Positions 54,762-63,015 of a DNA stretch of 64,000 nt are shown here, piece after piece. The notes beneath the pieces were generated by a model. That model searched no databases and was not told where the DNA came from. It saw only the letters and a list, made by a program, of their open reading frames with translations. This DNA comes from Cedecea colo (GTDB lineage: Bacteria; Pseudomonadota; Gammaproteobacteria; Enterobacterales; Enterobacteriaceae): the NCBI RefSeq assembly GCF_011808225.1, contig NZ_SOYS01000001.1, forward strand, positions 310,001 through 374,000, written 5' to 3'. A program made the position numbers and the translations under genes. Position 1 is the stretch's first letter, and each line of letters begins with the position of its first letter.

Positions 54762-54791
54762 AAGCAGCACAACATACCTTGTGTGCTGCTT
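54762..54791 (+). terminator. conserved cassette hairpin, copy 1
   Basis: AAGCAGCACA pairs with TGTGTGCTGCTT around ACATACCT. The same hairpin follows the immunity genes at 58481 and 62787. The T tract is short, so it is an inferred terminator or mRNA-end stabiliser. Confidence 0.6.
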
Positions 54792-55148
54792 AATTCCTTA
54801 TCACTTCGAACATCCATCCAAAGCACGCCAACTGTCGCTCACAATCAATATCAATCAATTGATATAAAAGATCGATATTGAGATTTTGATAGCTTTAGAC
54901 GATTAAAAGCGATTTATTGATCGCTATTTTAATTGCTTAAATCGATCGATTAATTCAATTTGATAGGTTGAAAATATCGTTTATTTTTTATCGATCGATT
55001 TAAACGATATGGCGAACATTAAAAATAATTCAATTCTATCAATTGGTTAAACAGACTATTTGTGGATCGGGTGTGATCCGCCTCTGAGTAGGGTCTCTTT
55101 TCCTTTCACTCCTGCCACGAACAGTCAGTTCGTTAACATTGATGGGAT
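54792..55148 (+). repeat. A+T-rich spacer with ATCGATCGAT motifs, copy 1
   Basis: About 360 bases strongly rich in A and T, with many GATCGAT and ATCGATCGAT palindromes and no gene. Related spacers lie at 58511-58868 and 62817-63015. It ends in TTGATGGGATATGAAG, the start of a lipoprotein gene. Likely an H-NS-bound regulatory region and a substrate for recombination between cassettes; both are inference. Confidence 0.7.
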
Positions 55149-55390
55149 ATGAAGATGAAAAAACTTACTTATGGCAGGCGCTGCGTTGGTTCTGTCGGGA
55201 TGTGGTGAAAAAGGCGACTATGAGAAAGCGATCAACGCGAAGATTGCTCAATCGAAAACCTGTTTCTCACTGAGAAACAACAATGTCACATTCCCTGTTC
55301 AGCTCTCCAAACCGCGATTTGATGAAACGGGCACTGGAATAGGATCTATGATCCTCGACGGCCTCGTAGAACAGGGCTTAAGAGGAATGT
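55149..55390 (+). pseudogene. small lipoprotein gene, frameshifted and truncated
   Basis: Compared with the start at 58875, two bases are missing near codon 4 so the first ATGs read out of frame and stop early. Downstream the correct frame gives a hydrophobic signal with lipobox LSGC, then GEKGDYEKAINAKIAQSKTC and PVQLSKPRFDETGTGIG. The 3' end is cut by an IS3-family remnant at about 55391. The intact protein is not found in this window and its function is unknown. Confidence 0.7.
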
Positions 55391-55620
55391 GCATTTTTCA
55401 GCTTGCTGCGCCAGGCATAAAGCTGTGATTCATACAGGTTGAGTTCGCGTGCTGCGGCGGCAACACCGGTGCGTTCAGCAAGCTTCAGGGCTTCGCTGCG
55501 GAACTCCGGCGAGTGTTGCTTATGGGGCTTTTTGCTGGCTGGTACGGGTTTTGTCATGAGTCACCTCTGTCTGAGAGTTTACTCACTCAGTCGCGTGTCC
55601 ACTATTGGTGGGGAGGATCA
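55391..55620 (-). mobile_element. IS3-family insertion sequence remnant (5' end)
   Basis: On the minus strand an open frame starts at 55557 with MTKPVPASKKPHKQHSPEF and continues through ALKLAERTGVAAAAREL to KLKNA, the start of an IS3-family OrfA with its HTH. The outer end TGATCCTCCCCACC at 55607-55620 is a typical IS terminal repeat. The rest of orfA and all of orfB are missing, so the element is dead. Confidence 0.85.
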
Positions 55621-55684
55621 CAGACGGTTAGTTTCCGAACTCAGCCAGATGAGTGAAGAAACGATAACATCATTAATGCCTTAA

Positions 55685-55812
55685 GCTGAATGTCCCGTTT
55701 TGTTATTCCGTGTTTGGTTTTTGTAACTTCATGACAAACATCGCTTTTAAGTTAAATTAAGGATCGGTTAGTATTGCATCAACTAAGCCACAGAAATGAC
55801 AAGGAAAAGGAA
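55685..55812 (+). repeat. conserved leader, copy 2
   Basis: Same 128 bases as at 53481. It is preceded at 55625-55684 by the last 19 codons of the 89-residue gene, so the duplicated unit once began further upstream, before the IS insertion. Confidence 0.8.
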
Positions 55813-56301
55813 ATGGATCGTCAATACAACAATGAACTGACCCCGGAACTGCTGGCAACAATGGATCAATCCCCGTTTACGGCGGAACAACTGTCCGGGA
55901 TGGATGATGAAACGCGAGCGCTCATCTCTGAGCAGCAGGAATATTGCCGCCAGCATCCTGTTAATGCCATATACCGTATTGCAGTGGATGGCAGTCTTAC
56001 CAGAGAGGGTGGAACAGTTCGTGCAGCATACAACGGAAACGAAATCGAACTTTCAGACGGCAGGAAGGTTAATGTTGCGTTAGTCGGTGATGACGTTGTT
56101 TACCCTGACGGGAGAACGGCGAAAATTGTCACTGGTGCGGGCAGAATGAGTGAGATAAATGGTCGTGGTGTAGCGCTGGTCAACAGCCGTCTGGATAACG
56201 GAGATGAGATTATCAGCACTCTGTGCGATGGCCCGATGATTGTCGGTCGTGAAGGGGAAATGCTACCGGAGGATTTCCTGTTATCTGTTGAGGTGGCGTA
56301 A
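55813..56301 (+). CDS. PAAR-like cassette protein, copy 2
   Basis: 162 residues, same start context as copy 1 (AAGGAAAAGGAA before ATG). Compared with copy 1 it differs mainly at GMDDETRALIS and REGEMLPED. It overlaps the effector by TAATG. Conservation of three copies in front of effectors of different toxin type suggests it acts with the shared PAAR part, not the toxin. Confidence 0.78.
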   Translation: MDRQYNNELTPELLATMDQSPFTAEQLSGMDDETRALISEQQEYCRQHPVNAIYRIAVDGSLTREGGTVRAAYNGNEIELSDGRKVNVALVGDDVVYPDGRTAKIVTGAGRMSEINGRGVALVNSRLDNGDEIISTLCDGPMIVGREGEMLPEDFLLSVEVA

Positions 56302-57998
56302 TGGGAAATCGATCTGACTGCTATGGAAGAGGAACAGCACTGGAGGGGGATAAAACAACCACGGGTGCTGAATGTATCGCCTCAATGTCCAATGATACTG
56401 AACACGGGCGCAGGGTTGTCCGTGTTGGGGATAAAACAACCCCATGCCCTGAATGTGGTGAGGTGGGGGTTATTGTATCCGGTGAACCCCGTGATACCAA
56501 TAATGGAAAAATAGCGGCGGTGGATGGTTCAGTCGTGCGCTGTGCCTGCCCTTCAGGATCTAACTGGATTATTGCGCCAGCAGGACAATGGGTTGGCAGA
56601 GGCCCGGATCCTTCTATTGCAGCCCTTGCAGCACTGGTTGCTGAACGTAAGGCCGCAGAAGAAGAAAGAACTAAACAACGGGCTGAAGAGCGTGATCGTA
56701 ATCGTGTCTTTGCCAAATCCTGCCTTCGGGGTGAGGGCTGTAATGATGCCGGAGAAGAGCAGGAACCCCATACCAATTTCGCTGTGATGGCATTTTATCA
56801 GGCCGTTCCCCCTGCTGACCCTGCATCGGATAATGATGTGGTCCAGCACGCCCAGACTGCCAGGAAAAAGAAACCTGCTGAAGATATTCCTGAGCCGAAA
56901 AAGCGAAGCGCCCTGTATAAATGGTGGTTTGGTAATCATGAAGAAATCGAATACCAGCGGGCAACAGCCGCAGCCACGAGTGCTGCTAACGCCCAGACGG
57001 CTGTTGAAGGTGCCAGCGTTCTTGGTCTGGTAGGTGGCAGTGCCATTACATCAGGAACGTGGGCTGTTCGTGGTGCAACAGCGGTAGGGGAAATAGCGGC
57101 AGCGGGTCCCGGAGCGCCATTAGCTGCATTACTGGTAGGAATGTATCCCGGCAAGCTCAATGAAGGTGAGCAGGATTTTATTGATCGCATGAGACTTGAG
57201 CAAATGCGTGAAGCGCCAAGCCGTGTGCGTTATACATGGGAACAAGATGATAAAGGTAATCCGGTTCCCCATGGATGGCACACACCTCCGGGTAAAGATA
57301 TGGTGCGTGTGCGCAAAATGGAGTGGGACAGCAACCGAAAAGCGTATACGTTCACCACAGAAGAAGATCCACGTATAACAATCATCTGGACGCCAGACAG
57401 TTCAGGTGTCAATGTTCCATCAAATACAGGAAACCAGAATCCGGTAAGGATACCGAACCCGGTAGTTGTTGATCCGTTGCCGGAAGATACCAGTATTGAG
57501 GCTACAACCAGCCCTGCACCGGAAGAAAAGAATTTTGCGGATTATATTCTTGTTCTGCCGTTACCGAATATTCCACCGATATATATTTACCTGAGCAAGC
57601 CACCTGTTGAGTTTTTGGAGGTGGAACCTTACGATGATTTCAATAACCGTTCACGACAAGGGGAATATCATGCTGATCATATTCCATCAAGAGCGGCTGT
57701 AGAACTGTATCTTGAGAGAGAATATCCCGAGTTTGACTCTGATCAAATTAAAGCATTATCAGGTAAAGTTGCTGCTGTTATAGTTCCTGTGGAAGTTCAT
57801 CGGAAAATTAGTGCGACTTATGGGGGGCGTAATCAGACACAAAAGGAACATGATTCCTATGACCTTCGAACAGCAGCAGATAAAAATTTTGATATTGAAA
57901 CACCAGTATTAAAAGAGCATGGTGCGACAGAAATACAGCTAAAAGAAGCGAGAGCTAAAATACATAAAATTAATAATGAACTGGGGTTATACAAATGA
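56301..57998 (+). CDS. PAAR / S-type pyocin domain effector with DHIP nuclease-like toxin
   Basis: 565 residues. Residues 1-95 form a PAAR spike-tip domain with Cys pairs (CPECG and CACPSG) and repeated VGDKT and EGDKT; 130-160 is a charged helix; about 225-285 a Gly/Ala-rich membrane-seeking stretch; about 290-432 the S-type pyocin translocation domain ending PPIYIYLS. Residues 433-565 are the toxin, with YHADHIPS (H457, D459, H460) and PVEVH, an HNH-like pattern. The PAAR part implies delivery on a T6SS spike. It overlaps its immunity gene by ATGA. The exact toxin family is uncertain. Confidence 0.85.
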   Translation: MGNRSDCYGRGTALEGDKTTTGAECIASMSNDTEHGRRVVRVGDKTTPCPECGEVGVIVSGEPRDTNNGKIAAVDGSVVRCACPSGSNWIIAPAGQWVGRGPDPSIAALAALVAERKAAEEERTKQRAEERDRNRVFAKSCLRGEGCNDAGEEQEPHTNFAVMAFYQAVPPADPASDNDVVQHAQTARKKKPAEDIPEPKKRSALYKWWFGNHEEIEYQRATAAATSAANAQTAVEGASVLGLVGGSAITSGTWAVRGATAVGEIAAAGPGAPLAALLVGMYPGKLNEGEQDFIDRMRLEQMREAPSRVRYTWEQDDKGNPVPHGWHTPPGKDMVRVRKMEWDSNRKAYTFTTEEDPRITIIWTPDSSGVNVPSNTGNQNPVRIPNPVVVDPLPEDTSIEATTSPAPEEKNFADYILVLPLPNIPPIYIYLSKPPVEFLEVEPYDDFNNRSRQGEYHADHIPSRAAVELYLEREYPEFDSDQIKALSGKVAAVIVPVEVHRKISATYGGRNQTQKEHDSYDLRTAADKNFDIETPVLKEHGATEIQLKEARAKIHKINNELGLYK

Positions 57999-58462
57999 CA
58001 GTAAATGTAGAGAATTTAATTCACTGCTTGGGGCAAACTTATGAAAACATGCTTGAGGCAGGGATTCTTCCATACAGAACAAAACCGACAGGTGCTCCGG
58101 GATCCCCTAATTTAGGTTTGGAAATGGCAAGGGAAGGTATTTTTTTATCATTCAAACGCACAGGTAGAATTCTCAAAAGTATTACGCTTAGACTCCAGCA
58201 TGAACCGATTAAAAATTGGGTTTTTCCGAATGAACTTCCATCGCCCTTGCAAAAACATATGACTCGCCAATGGGTACATGATACTTTTGGTGAACCAGAT
58301 AAGTCTGTTCCCCCGAAAACCGTAATGAAAATGACTATGGGATGGGTTGATAGGTTTGCTGTTGAGGATTTTCATATCCCAATAACAATGCAAATTCGTT
58401 ACGACATGCAAGATAAAGTCGAAGCCGTAACTTTCCTCCCGACTTCAGATCTTCGTTGGTAG
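57995..58462 (+). CDS. immunity protein, copy 2 (DUF6392-like)
   Basis: 155 residues, the cognate of the intact effector just upstream, whose stop it overlaps by ATGA. Nearly identical to copy 1 at 54276. No signal peptide, so it acts in the cytoplasm, consistent with a nuclease toxin. The family call is by recollection and moderate; the role follows from position and coupling. Confidence 0.78.
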   Translation: MTVNVENLIHCLGQTYENMLEAGILPYRTKPTGAPGSPNLGLEMAREGIFLSFKRTGRILKSITLRLQHEPIKNWVFPNELPSPLQKHMTRQWVHDTFGEPDKSVPPKTVMKMTMGWVDRFAVEDFHIPITMQIRYDMQDKVEAVTFLPTSDLRW

Positions 58463-58480
58463 CTTTCACTCTTCTCATAA

Positions 58481-58510
58481 AAGCAGCACAACATACCTTG
58501 TGTGCTGCTT
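58481..58510 (+). terminator. conserved cassette hairpin, copy 2
   Basis: The same AAGCAGCACA / TGTGCTGCTT hairpin as at 54762, 18 bases after the immunity stop. Confidence 0.6.
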
Positions 58511-58868
58511 CATTCCTTATCACTTCGAACATCCATCCAAAGCACGCCAACTGTCGCTCACAATCAATATCAATCAATTGATATAAAAGATCGATATTAC
58601 CATATTGATAGCTTTAGACGATTAAAAGCGATTTATTGATCGGTATTTTAATTGCTTAAATCGATCGATATCTTTATTTTTGATGGCCTGTAGCTATCAT
58701 TTGTTTTTTATCGATCGATTTAAACGATATGACGAATATCAAAAATAATTCAATTTTATCAATGGGTTAAACAGACCGCTTGTGGATCGGGTGTGATCCG
58801 CCACTGAGTAGGATCTCTATTGCTTTCTATCCTGCCACGAACAGTCAGTTCGTTAATGTTGATGGGAT
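58511..58868 (+). repeat. A+T-rich spacer with ATCGATCGAT motifs, copy 2
   Basis: About 360 bases closely related to the spacer at 54792, with the same opening (ATTCCTTATCACTTCG) and the same end before the lipoprotein start. Several small differences are clustered in the middle. No gene inside. Confidence 0.7.
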
Positions 58869-58874
58869 ATGAAG

Positions 58875-58973
58875 ATGAAAAAAATCTTACTCATGGCAGG
58901 CGCTGCGCTGGTTCTGGCGGGATGTGGTGAAAAAGATGACTTCGAGAAGGTGCCAGCGTTCTTGGGTTGGTAG
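58875..58973 (+). pseudogene. lipoprotein N-terminus fused out of frame to an effector fragment
   Basis: 32 residues: MKKILLMAGAALVLAGCGEK is an intact lipoprotein signal with lipobox LAGC, followed by DDFEK. Then the sequence switches to effector DNA (GGTGCCAGCGTT) in the wrong frame and stops at TAG 58971. So the lipoprotein gene was cut by recombination with an effector copy at a GAGAAGG similarity. Confidence 0.8.
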
Positions 58974-59845
58974 GCGGAAGTGCTATTACGTCAGGAACGT
59001 GGGCAGTAAAACTTGGTGAGATGGCTACAGGACTTGGAAGGATTGCTGCCAGTGGCCCCGGTGCTCCCATCGCAGCAGTCGTGTTGGGAATGATGCCCGG
59101 AAGACTCAATGACGGTGAACAGGACTTTATTGACCGGATGCGTCTGGAACAGATGCGTGAAGCACCAGGCCGTGTGCGCTATACATGGGAACAGGATGAT
59201 AAAGGTAATCCGGTTCCTCATGGCTGGCACACCCCACCGGGTAAGGATATGGTGCGTGTGCGTAAAATGGAGTGGGACAGCAGCCGAAAAGCGTATACGT
59301 TCACCACAGAGGAAGATCCACGTATAACCATCATCTGGACGCCAGACAGTTCAGGTGTCAATGTTCCATCAAATACAGGAAACCAGAATCCGGTAAGGAT
59401 ACCGAACCCGGTAGTTGTTCATCCGTTGCCGGAAGATACCCGTATTGAGGCTACAACCACTCCGGCACCGGAAGAAAAGAATTTTGCGGATTATATTCTT
59501 GTTCTGCCAATATCAGATATTCCACCGATCTATGTATATCTTAGTCAGGGACGTGCAGGTATTCCTGATAAAGATCATGATTATCATCCAGCCCCGGAAA
59601 CTAGTGAAATTGGTATTTCAGGTCTCAGACAGGCTAAGAAAAAAACACCTAAGCAAGGTGGCGGTGGACTTAGATAGCGCTGGGTTGATGCTAAAGGTAG
59701 GAGGATTTACGAATGGGATTCTCAGCACGGTGAGCTTGAGGAATACAGGGCAAGTGATGGTGAGCATTTAGGGTCTGTAGATTATAAAACAGGTGAGCAG
59801 TTAAAACCTGCAGTTAAAGGCCGAAATATTAAAAGATATCTTTGA
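58946..59845 (+). pseudogene. headless effector fragment with colicin E3-type RNase tail, amber-interrupted
   Basis: The frame lacks PAAR and starts within the Gly/Ala-rich region (EGASVLGLVGGSA); the only possible starts are weak, such as TTG at 58967. It runs through the pyocin domain and into an E3-like linker (DYHPAPET.., KTPKQGGGG) and meets TAG at 59675-59677. The same frame continues for 55 codons after the TAG with RWVDAKGRRIYEWDSQHGEL and ends in RNIKRYL, clearly the catalytic end of colicin E3, including Asp, His and Glu of WDSQHGELE. Without suppression no catalytic residue is made. Confidence 0.88.
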
Positions 59846-59853
59846 GGTGAAAG

Positions 59854-60099
59854 ATGGGACTGAAATTAACATTAGAATGGTTTGATAAAGTAGATGAGAT
59901 TTTGATCAATAAAGAGACTTCTGCTGATTTAGGTCAGGATGGGAATCTAATCAAAAAATTTAATTTACCATTTGATGGAAGAATATATGACGGTGGATTC
60001 GATGTATTAAGTTCGTGGAAGAACGATTTACAACCATTATTTTCACACCACATTGATTTCGATAAATATGACTACCAGCTAGTATTTAAACGAGATTAA
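59854..60099 (+). CDS. colicin E3-type immunity protein
   Basis: 81 residues starting MGLKLTLEWFDK, very like ImmE3 (MGLKLDLTWFDK), with the conserved FDVLSSW and LQPLFSHHIDFDKYDY blocks. ImmE3 is an acidic protein that binds the RNase domain and masks its active site; this one also has many acidic residues. GAGGTGAAAG precedes the ATG. The gene is intact although the adjacent toxin is interrupted, so it may protect against related toxins from neighbours. Confidence 0.9.
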   Translation: MGLKLTLEWFDKVDEILINKETSADLGQDGNLIKKFNLPFDGRIYDGGFDVLSSWKNDLQPLFSHHIDFDKYDYQLVFKRD

Positions 60100-60141
60100 T
60101 AAAACAATATACGATTTCCATCCTAGCGCTTAGCTTAGCAA

Positions 60142-60269
60142 GCTGAATGCCCCGTTTTGTTATTCCGTGTTTGGTTTTTGTAACTTCATGACAAACATCG
60201 CTTTTAAGTTAAATTGAGGATCGGTTAGTATTGCATCAACTTAACCACAAACATGACAGGGAAAAGGAA
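60142..60269 (+). repeat. conserved leader, copy 3
   Basis: Third copy of the 128-base leader, starting GCTGAATGCCCCG. It directly follows the E3 immunity module and precedes copy 3 of the 162-residue gene. Confidence 0.8.
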
Positions 60270-60758
60270 ATGGATCGTCAATACAACAATGAACTGACCC
60301 CGGAACTGCTGGCAACAATGGATCAATCACCGTTTACGGCGGAACAACTTGCCGGGATGGATGATGAAGTGCGTGCGCTCATCTCTGAGCAGCAGGAATA
60401 TTGCCGCCAGCATCCTGTTAATGCCATATACCGTATTGCAGTGGATGGCAGTCTTACCAGAGAGGGTGGAACTGTTCGTGCAGCATACAACGGAAACGAA
60501 ATCGAACTTTCAGACGGCAGGAAGGTTAATGTTGCGTTAGTCGGTGATGACGTTGTTTACCCTGACGGGAGAACGGCGAAAATTGTCACTGGTGCGGGCA
60601 GAATGAGTGAGGTAAATGGTCGTGGTGTAGCGCTGGTCAACAGCCGTCTGGATAACGGAGATGAGATTATCAGCACTCTGTGCAATGGCCTGATGATTGT
60701 CGGTCGTGAAGGGGAAATGCTACCGGAGGATTTCCTGCTATCTGTAGAGGTGGCGTAA
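60270..60758 (+). CDS. PAAR-like cassette protein, copy 3
   Basis: 162 residues with ribosome site GGGAAAAGGAA. Small differences from the other copies include LAGMDDEVRALIS and a CNGL in place of CDGP in the last strand unit. Overlaps the effector by TAATG. See copy 1 for the domain description. Confidence 0.78.
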   Translation: MDRQYNNELTPELLATMDQSPFTAEQLAGMDDEVRALISEQQEYCRQHPVNAIYRIAVDGSLTREGGTVRAAYNGNEIELSDGRKVNVALVGDDVVYPDGRTAKIVTGAGRMSEVNGRGVALVNSRLDNGDEIISTLCNGLMIVGREGEMLPEDFLLSVEVA

Positions 60759-62452
60759 TGGGAAATCGATCTGACTGCTATGGAAGAGGAACAGCACTGG
60801 AAGGCGATAAAACAACCACGGGTGCTGAATGTATTGCCTCAATGTCCAATGATACTGAACACGGGCGCAGGGTTGTTCGCGTTGGGGATAAAACAACTCC
60901 CTGTCCTAAATGCGGTGAGGTAGGGGTTATCGTATCCGGTGAACCCCGAGATACCAATAATGGTAAAATAGCGGCGGTGGATGGTTCAGTCGTGCGCTGT
61001 GCCTGTCCTTCCGGGTCTAACTGGATTATTGCGCCAGCAGGACAATGGGTTGGCAGAGGCCCGGATCCTTCTATTGCAGCTCTTGCAGCCCTGGTTGCTG
61101 AACGTAAGGCCGCAGAAGAAGAAAGAACTAAACAACTGGCTGAAGAGCGTGACCGCAATCGTGTCTTTGCCAAATCCTGCCTTCGGGGTGAGGGTTGTAA
61201 TGATGCCGGAGAAGAGCAGGAACCCCATACCAATTTCGCTGCGATGGCATTTTATCAGGCCGTTCCCCCTGCTGATCCTGCATCAGATAATGATGTGGTC
61301 CAGCACGCCCAGACTGCCAGGAAAAAGAAACCTGCTGAAGATATTCCAAAGCCGAAAAAGCGAAGCGCCCTGTATAAATGGTGGTTTGGTAATCATGAAG
61401 AAATCGAATACCAGCGGGCAACAGCCGCAGCCACGAGTGCTGCTAACGCCCAGACGGCTGTTGAAGGTGCCAGTGTTCTTGGTCTGGTAGGTGGAAGTGC
61501 TATTACGTCAGGAACGTGGGCAGTAAAACTTGGTGAGATGGCTACAGGACTTGGAAGGATTGCTGCCAGTGGCCCCGGTGCTCCCATCGCAGCAGTCGTG
61601 TTGGGAATGATGCCCGGCAGGCTCAATGACGGTGAACAGGATTTTATTGACCGCATGAGACTTGAGCAAATGCGTGAAGCACCAAGTCGTGTGCGTTATA
61701 CATGGGAGCAGGACGATAAAGGTAATCCGGTTCCACATGGCTGGCATACACCACGGGGTAAGGATATGGTGCGTGTGCGTAAAATGGATTGGGACAGCAG
61801 CCGAAAAGCTTATACATTCACCACAGAGGAAGATCCACGTATTACCATCATCTGGACGCCGGATAATACAGGTGAGAATAAACCGTGGAATACAGGCAAC
61901 CAGAACCCGGTAAGGATACCTAACCCGGTAGTTGTTGATCCGTTGCCGGAAGATACCAGTATTGAAGCTACAACCACTCCGGCCCCGGAAGAAAAAAATT
62001 TTGCTGATTATATTCTTATTCTGCCGTTGCCGAATATTCCACCGATTTATATATATCTACGAAACAGCTCTGGGCAGGTTACGGGTAAAGGTCAGAAGGT
62101 TAGCGGGGTATGGTTATCGGATGCTAATACAGGCAATGGTTCACCAGTTCCAAGCCAGATTGCTGACAGGCTGCGTGGGCGAACGTTTGCGAATTTTGAC
62201 CAATTCCGTGAAGCATTTTGGATTGAAGTATCTAAAGATCCTGAGTTATCAAGGCAATTTAAAGGATCAAATATTATTAATATGAAGAAAGGGAAGGCCC
62301 CGGCAACTTATAGAGAGGGGCGAGTTGGAAAACGTATCAAGTTTGAGATTCATCATATCAAACCGATAGGCCAAGGTGGTGAAGTCTATGAAGTTGATAA
62401 CATGGGAGTTGCAACACCTCGGCGGCATATTGATATTCATTCTAATAAATAA
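60758..62452 (+). CDS. PAAR / S-type pyocin domain effector with colicin E9-type HNH DNase
   Basis: 564 residues. The first about 430 residues parallel the effector at 56301: PAAR domain, charged helix, Gly/Ala stretch (here the variant with AVKLGEMATGLGRIAAS), pyocin translocation domain. Residues 435-564 are a colicin DNase domain: TGKGQKVSG, then EVSKDPELS and the metal/catalytic motif with HH at 532-533 and H at 557 and 561 (HHIKPIGQGGEVYEVDN, RRHIDIH). It cuts chromosomal DNA of target cells lacking the immunity protein. The toxin end differs completely from the copy at 56301. Confidence 0.92.
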   Translation: MGNRSDCYGRGTALEGDKTTTGAECIASMSNDTEHGRRVVRVGDKTTPCPKCGEVGVIVSGEPRDTNNGKIAAVDGSVVRCACPSGSNWIIAPAGQWVGRGPDPSIAALAALVAERKAAEEERTKQLAEERDRNRVFAKSCLRGEGCNDAGEEQEPHTNFAAMAFYQAVPPADPASDNDVVQHAQTARKKKPAEDIPKPKKRSALYKWWFGNHEEIEYQRATAAATSAANAQTAVEGASVLGLVGGSAITSGTWAVKLGEMATGLGRIAASGPGAPIAAVVLGMMPGRLNDGEQDFIDRMRLEQMREAPSRVRYTWEQDDKGNPVPHGWHTPRGKDMVRVRKMDWDSSRKAYTFTTEEDPRITIIWTPDNTGENKPWNTGNQNPVRIPNPVVVDPLPEDTSIEATTTPAPEEKNFADYILILPLPNIPPIYIYLRNSSGQVTGKGQKVSGVWLSDANTGNGSPVPSQIADRLRGRTFANFDQFREAFWIEVSKDPELSRQFKGSNIINMKKGKAPATYREGRVGKRIKFEIHHIKPIGQGGEVYEVDNMGVATPRRHIDIHSNK

Positions 62453-62461
62453 GGTGACTAT

Positions 62462-62719
62462 ATGAATAATAAAAAATCCATTTCTGATTATACTGAGCAA
62501 GAATTTTTAGCATTGGTTATTAGGATCTATAATGCAGAAGAAGAAAGCGAAGAAGAAGATGTGAATAATCTTCTAGAGTTTGAACGTCTATGTGAGCACC
62601 CAGATGGTTCTGACCTTATTTATTATCCACGAGAAGGCCGCGAAGATAGTCCAGAAGGCGTTGTTCAGGAAGTAAAAGAATGGCGGCAAGCTAATGGTAA
62701 ACCGGGCTTTAAGGCTTAG
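62462..62719 (+). CDS. colicin E-type DNase immunity protein (Im9-like)
   Basis: 85 residues matching the Im2/7/8/9 family: [15 protein letters not shown] (helix 1), a variable acidic helix 2 (EEESEEED) and the conserved [10 protein letters not shown] with the two Tyr of helix 3 that bind the DNase. AAGGTGAC lies before the ATG, nine bases after the toxin stop. It binds the DNase exosite and prevents DNA access. Helix 2 residues, which set specificity, differ from Im9. Confidence 0.94.
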   Translation: MNNKKSISDYTEQEFLALVIRIYNAEEESEEEDVNNLLEFERLCEHPDGSDLIYYPREGREDSPEGVVQEVKEWRQANGKPGFKA

Positions 62720-62786
62720 TCTCTGGCCGAATAAATGAGTATGTATCCGCATCTATAGGCCCGGTTTTCAATTATTTAACCAATAT

Positions 62787-62816
62787 AAGCAGCACAACAC
62801 GCCTTGTGTGCTGCTT
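62787..62816 (+). terminator. conserved cassette hairpin, copy 3
   Basis: AAGCAGCACAACACGCCTTGTGTGCTGCTT, arms AAGCAGCACA and TGTGCTGCTT, like those at 54762 and 58481, 67 bases after the Im9-like gene. Confidence 0.6.
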
Positions 62817-63015
62817 CATTCCTTATCCCGTCGAACATCCATCCAAAGCACCCCAACTGTGGTGTTCCATCGCTCACCACCATCAATCAATTGATATAAA
62901 AGATCGATAATTTATTATCGATAGTTTTTGACGATTGAAAATAGTTTATTGATCGATTATTTAATTGGTTTAATCGATCGATTTAATATATTTAATAGCT
63001 ATTTACTATCTCTTG
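62817..63015 (+). repeat. A+T-rich spacer with ATCGATCGAT motifs, copy 3 (shortened)
   Basis: About 200 bases related to the first half of the other two spacers, with the CATCCATCCAAAGCA opening and AATCGATCGATT. It ends abruptly where effector DNA begins, so the lipoprotein start of the other copies is lost. Confidence 0.7.

Noticed and set aside
54792-55148. ATCGATCGAT-rich spacer considered as a CRISPR array or replication origin
   Set aside because: The motifs are irregularly spaced with no uniform repeats or spacers, and there is no replication gene nearby.
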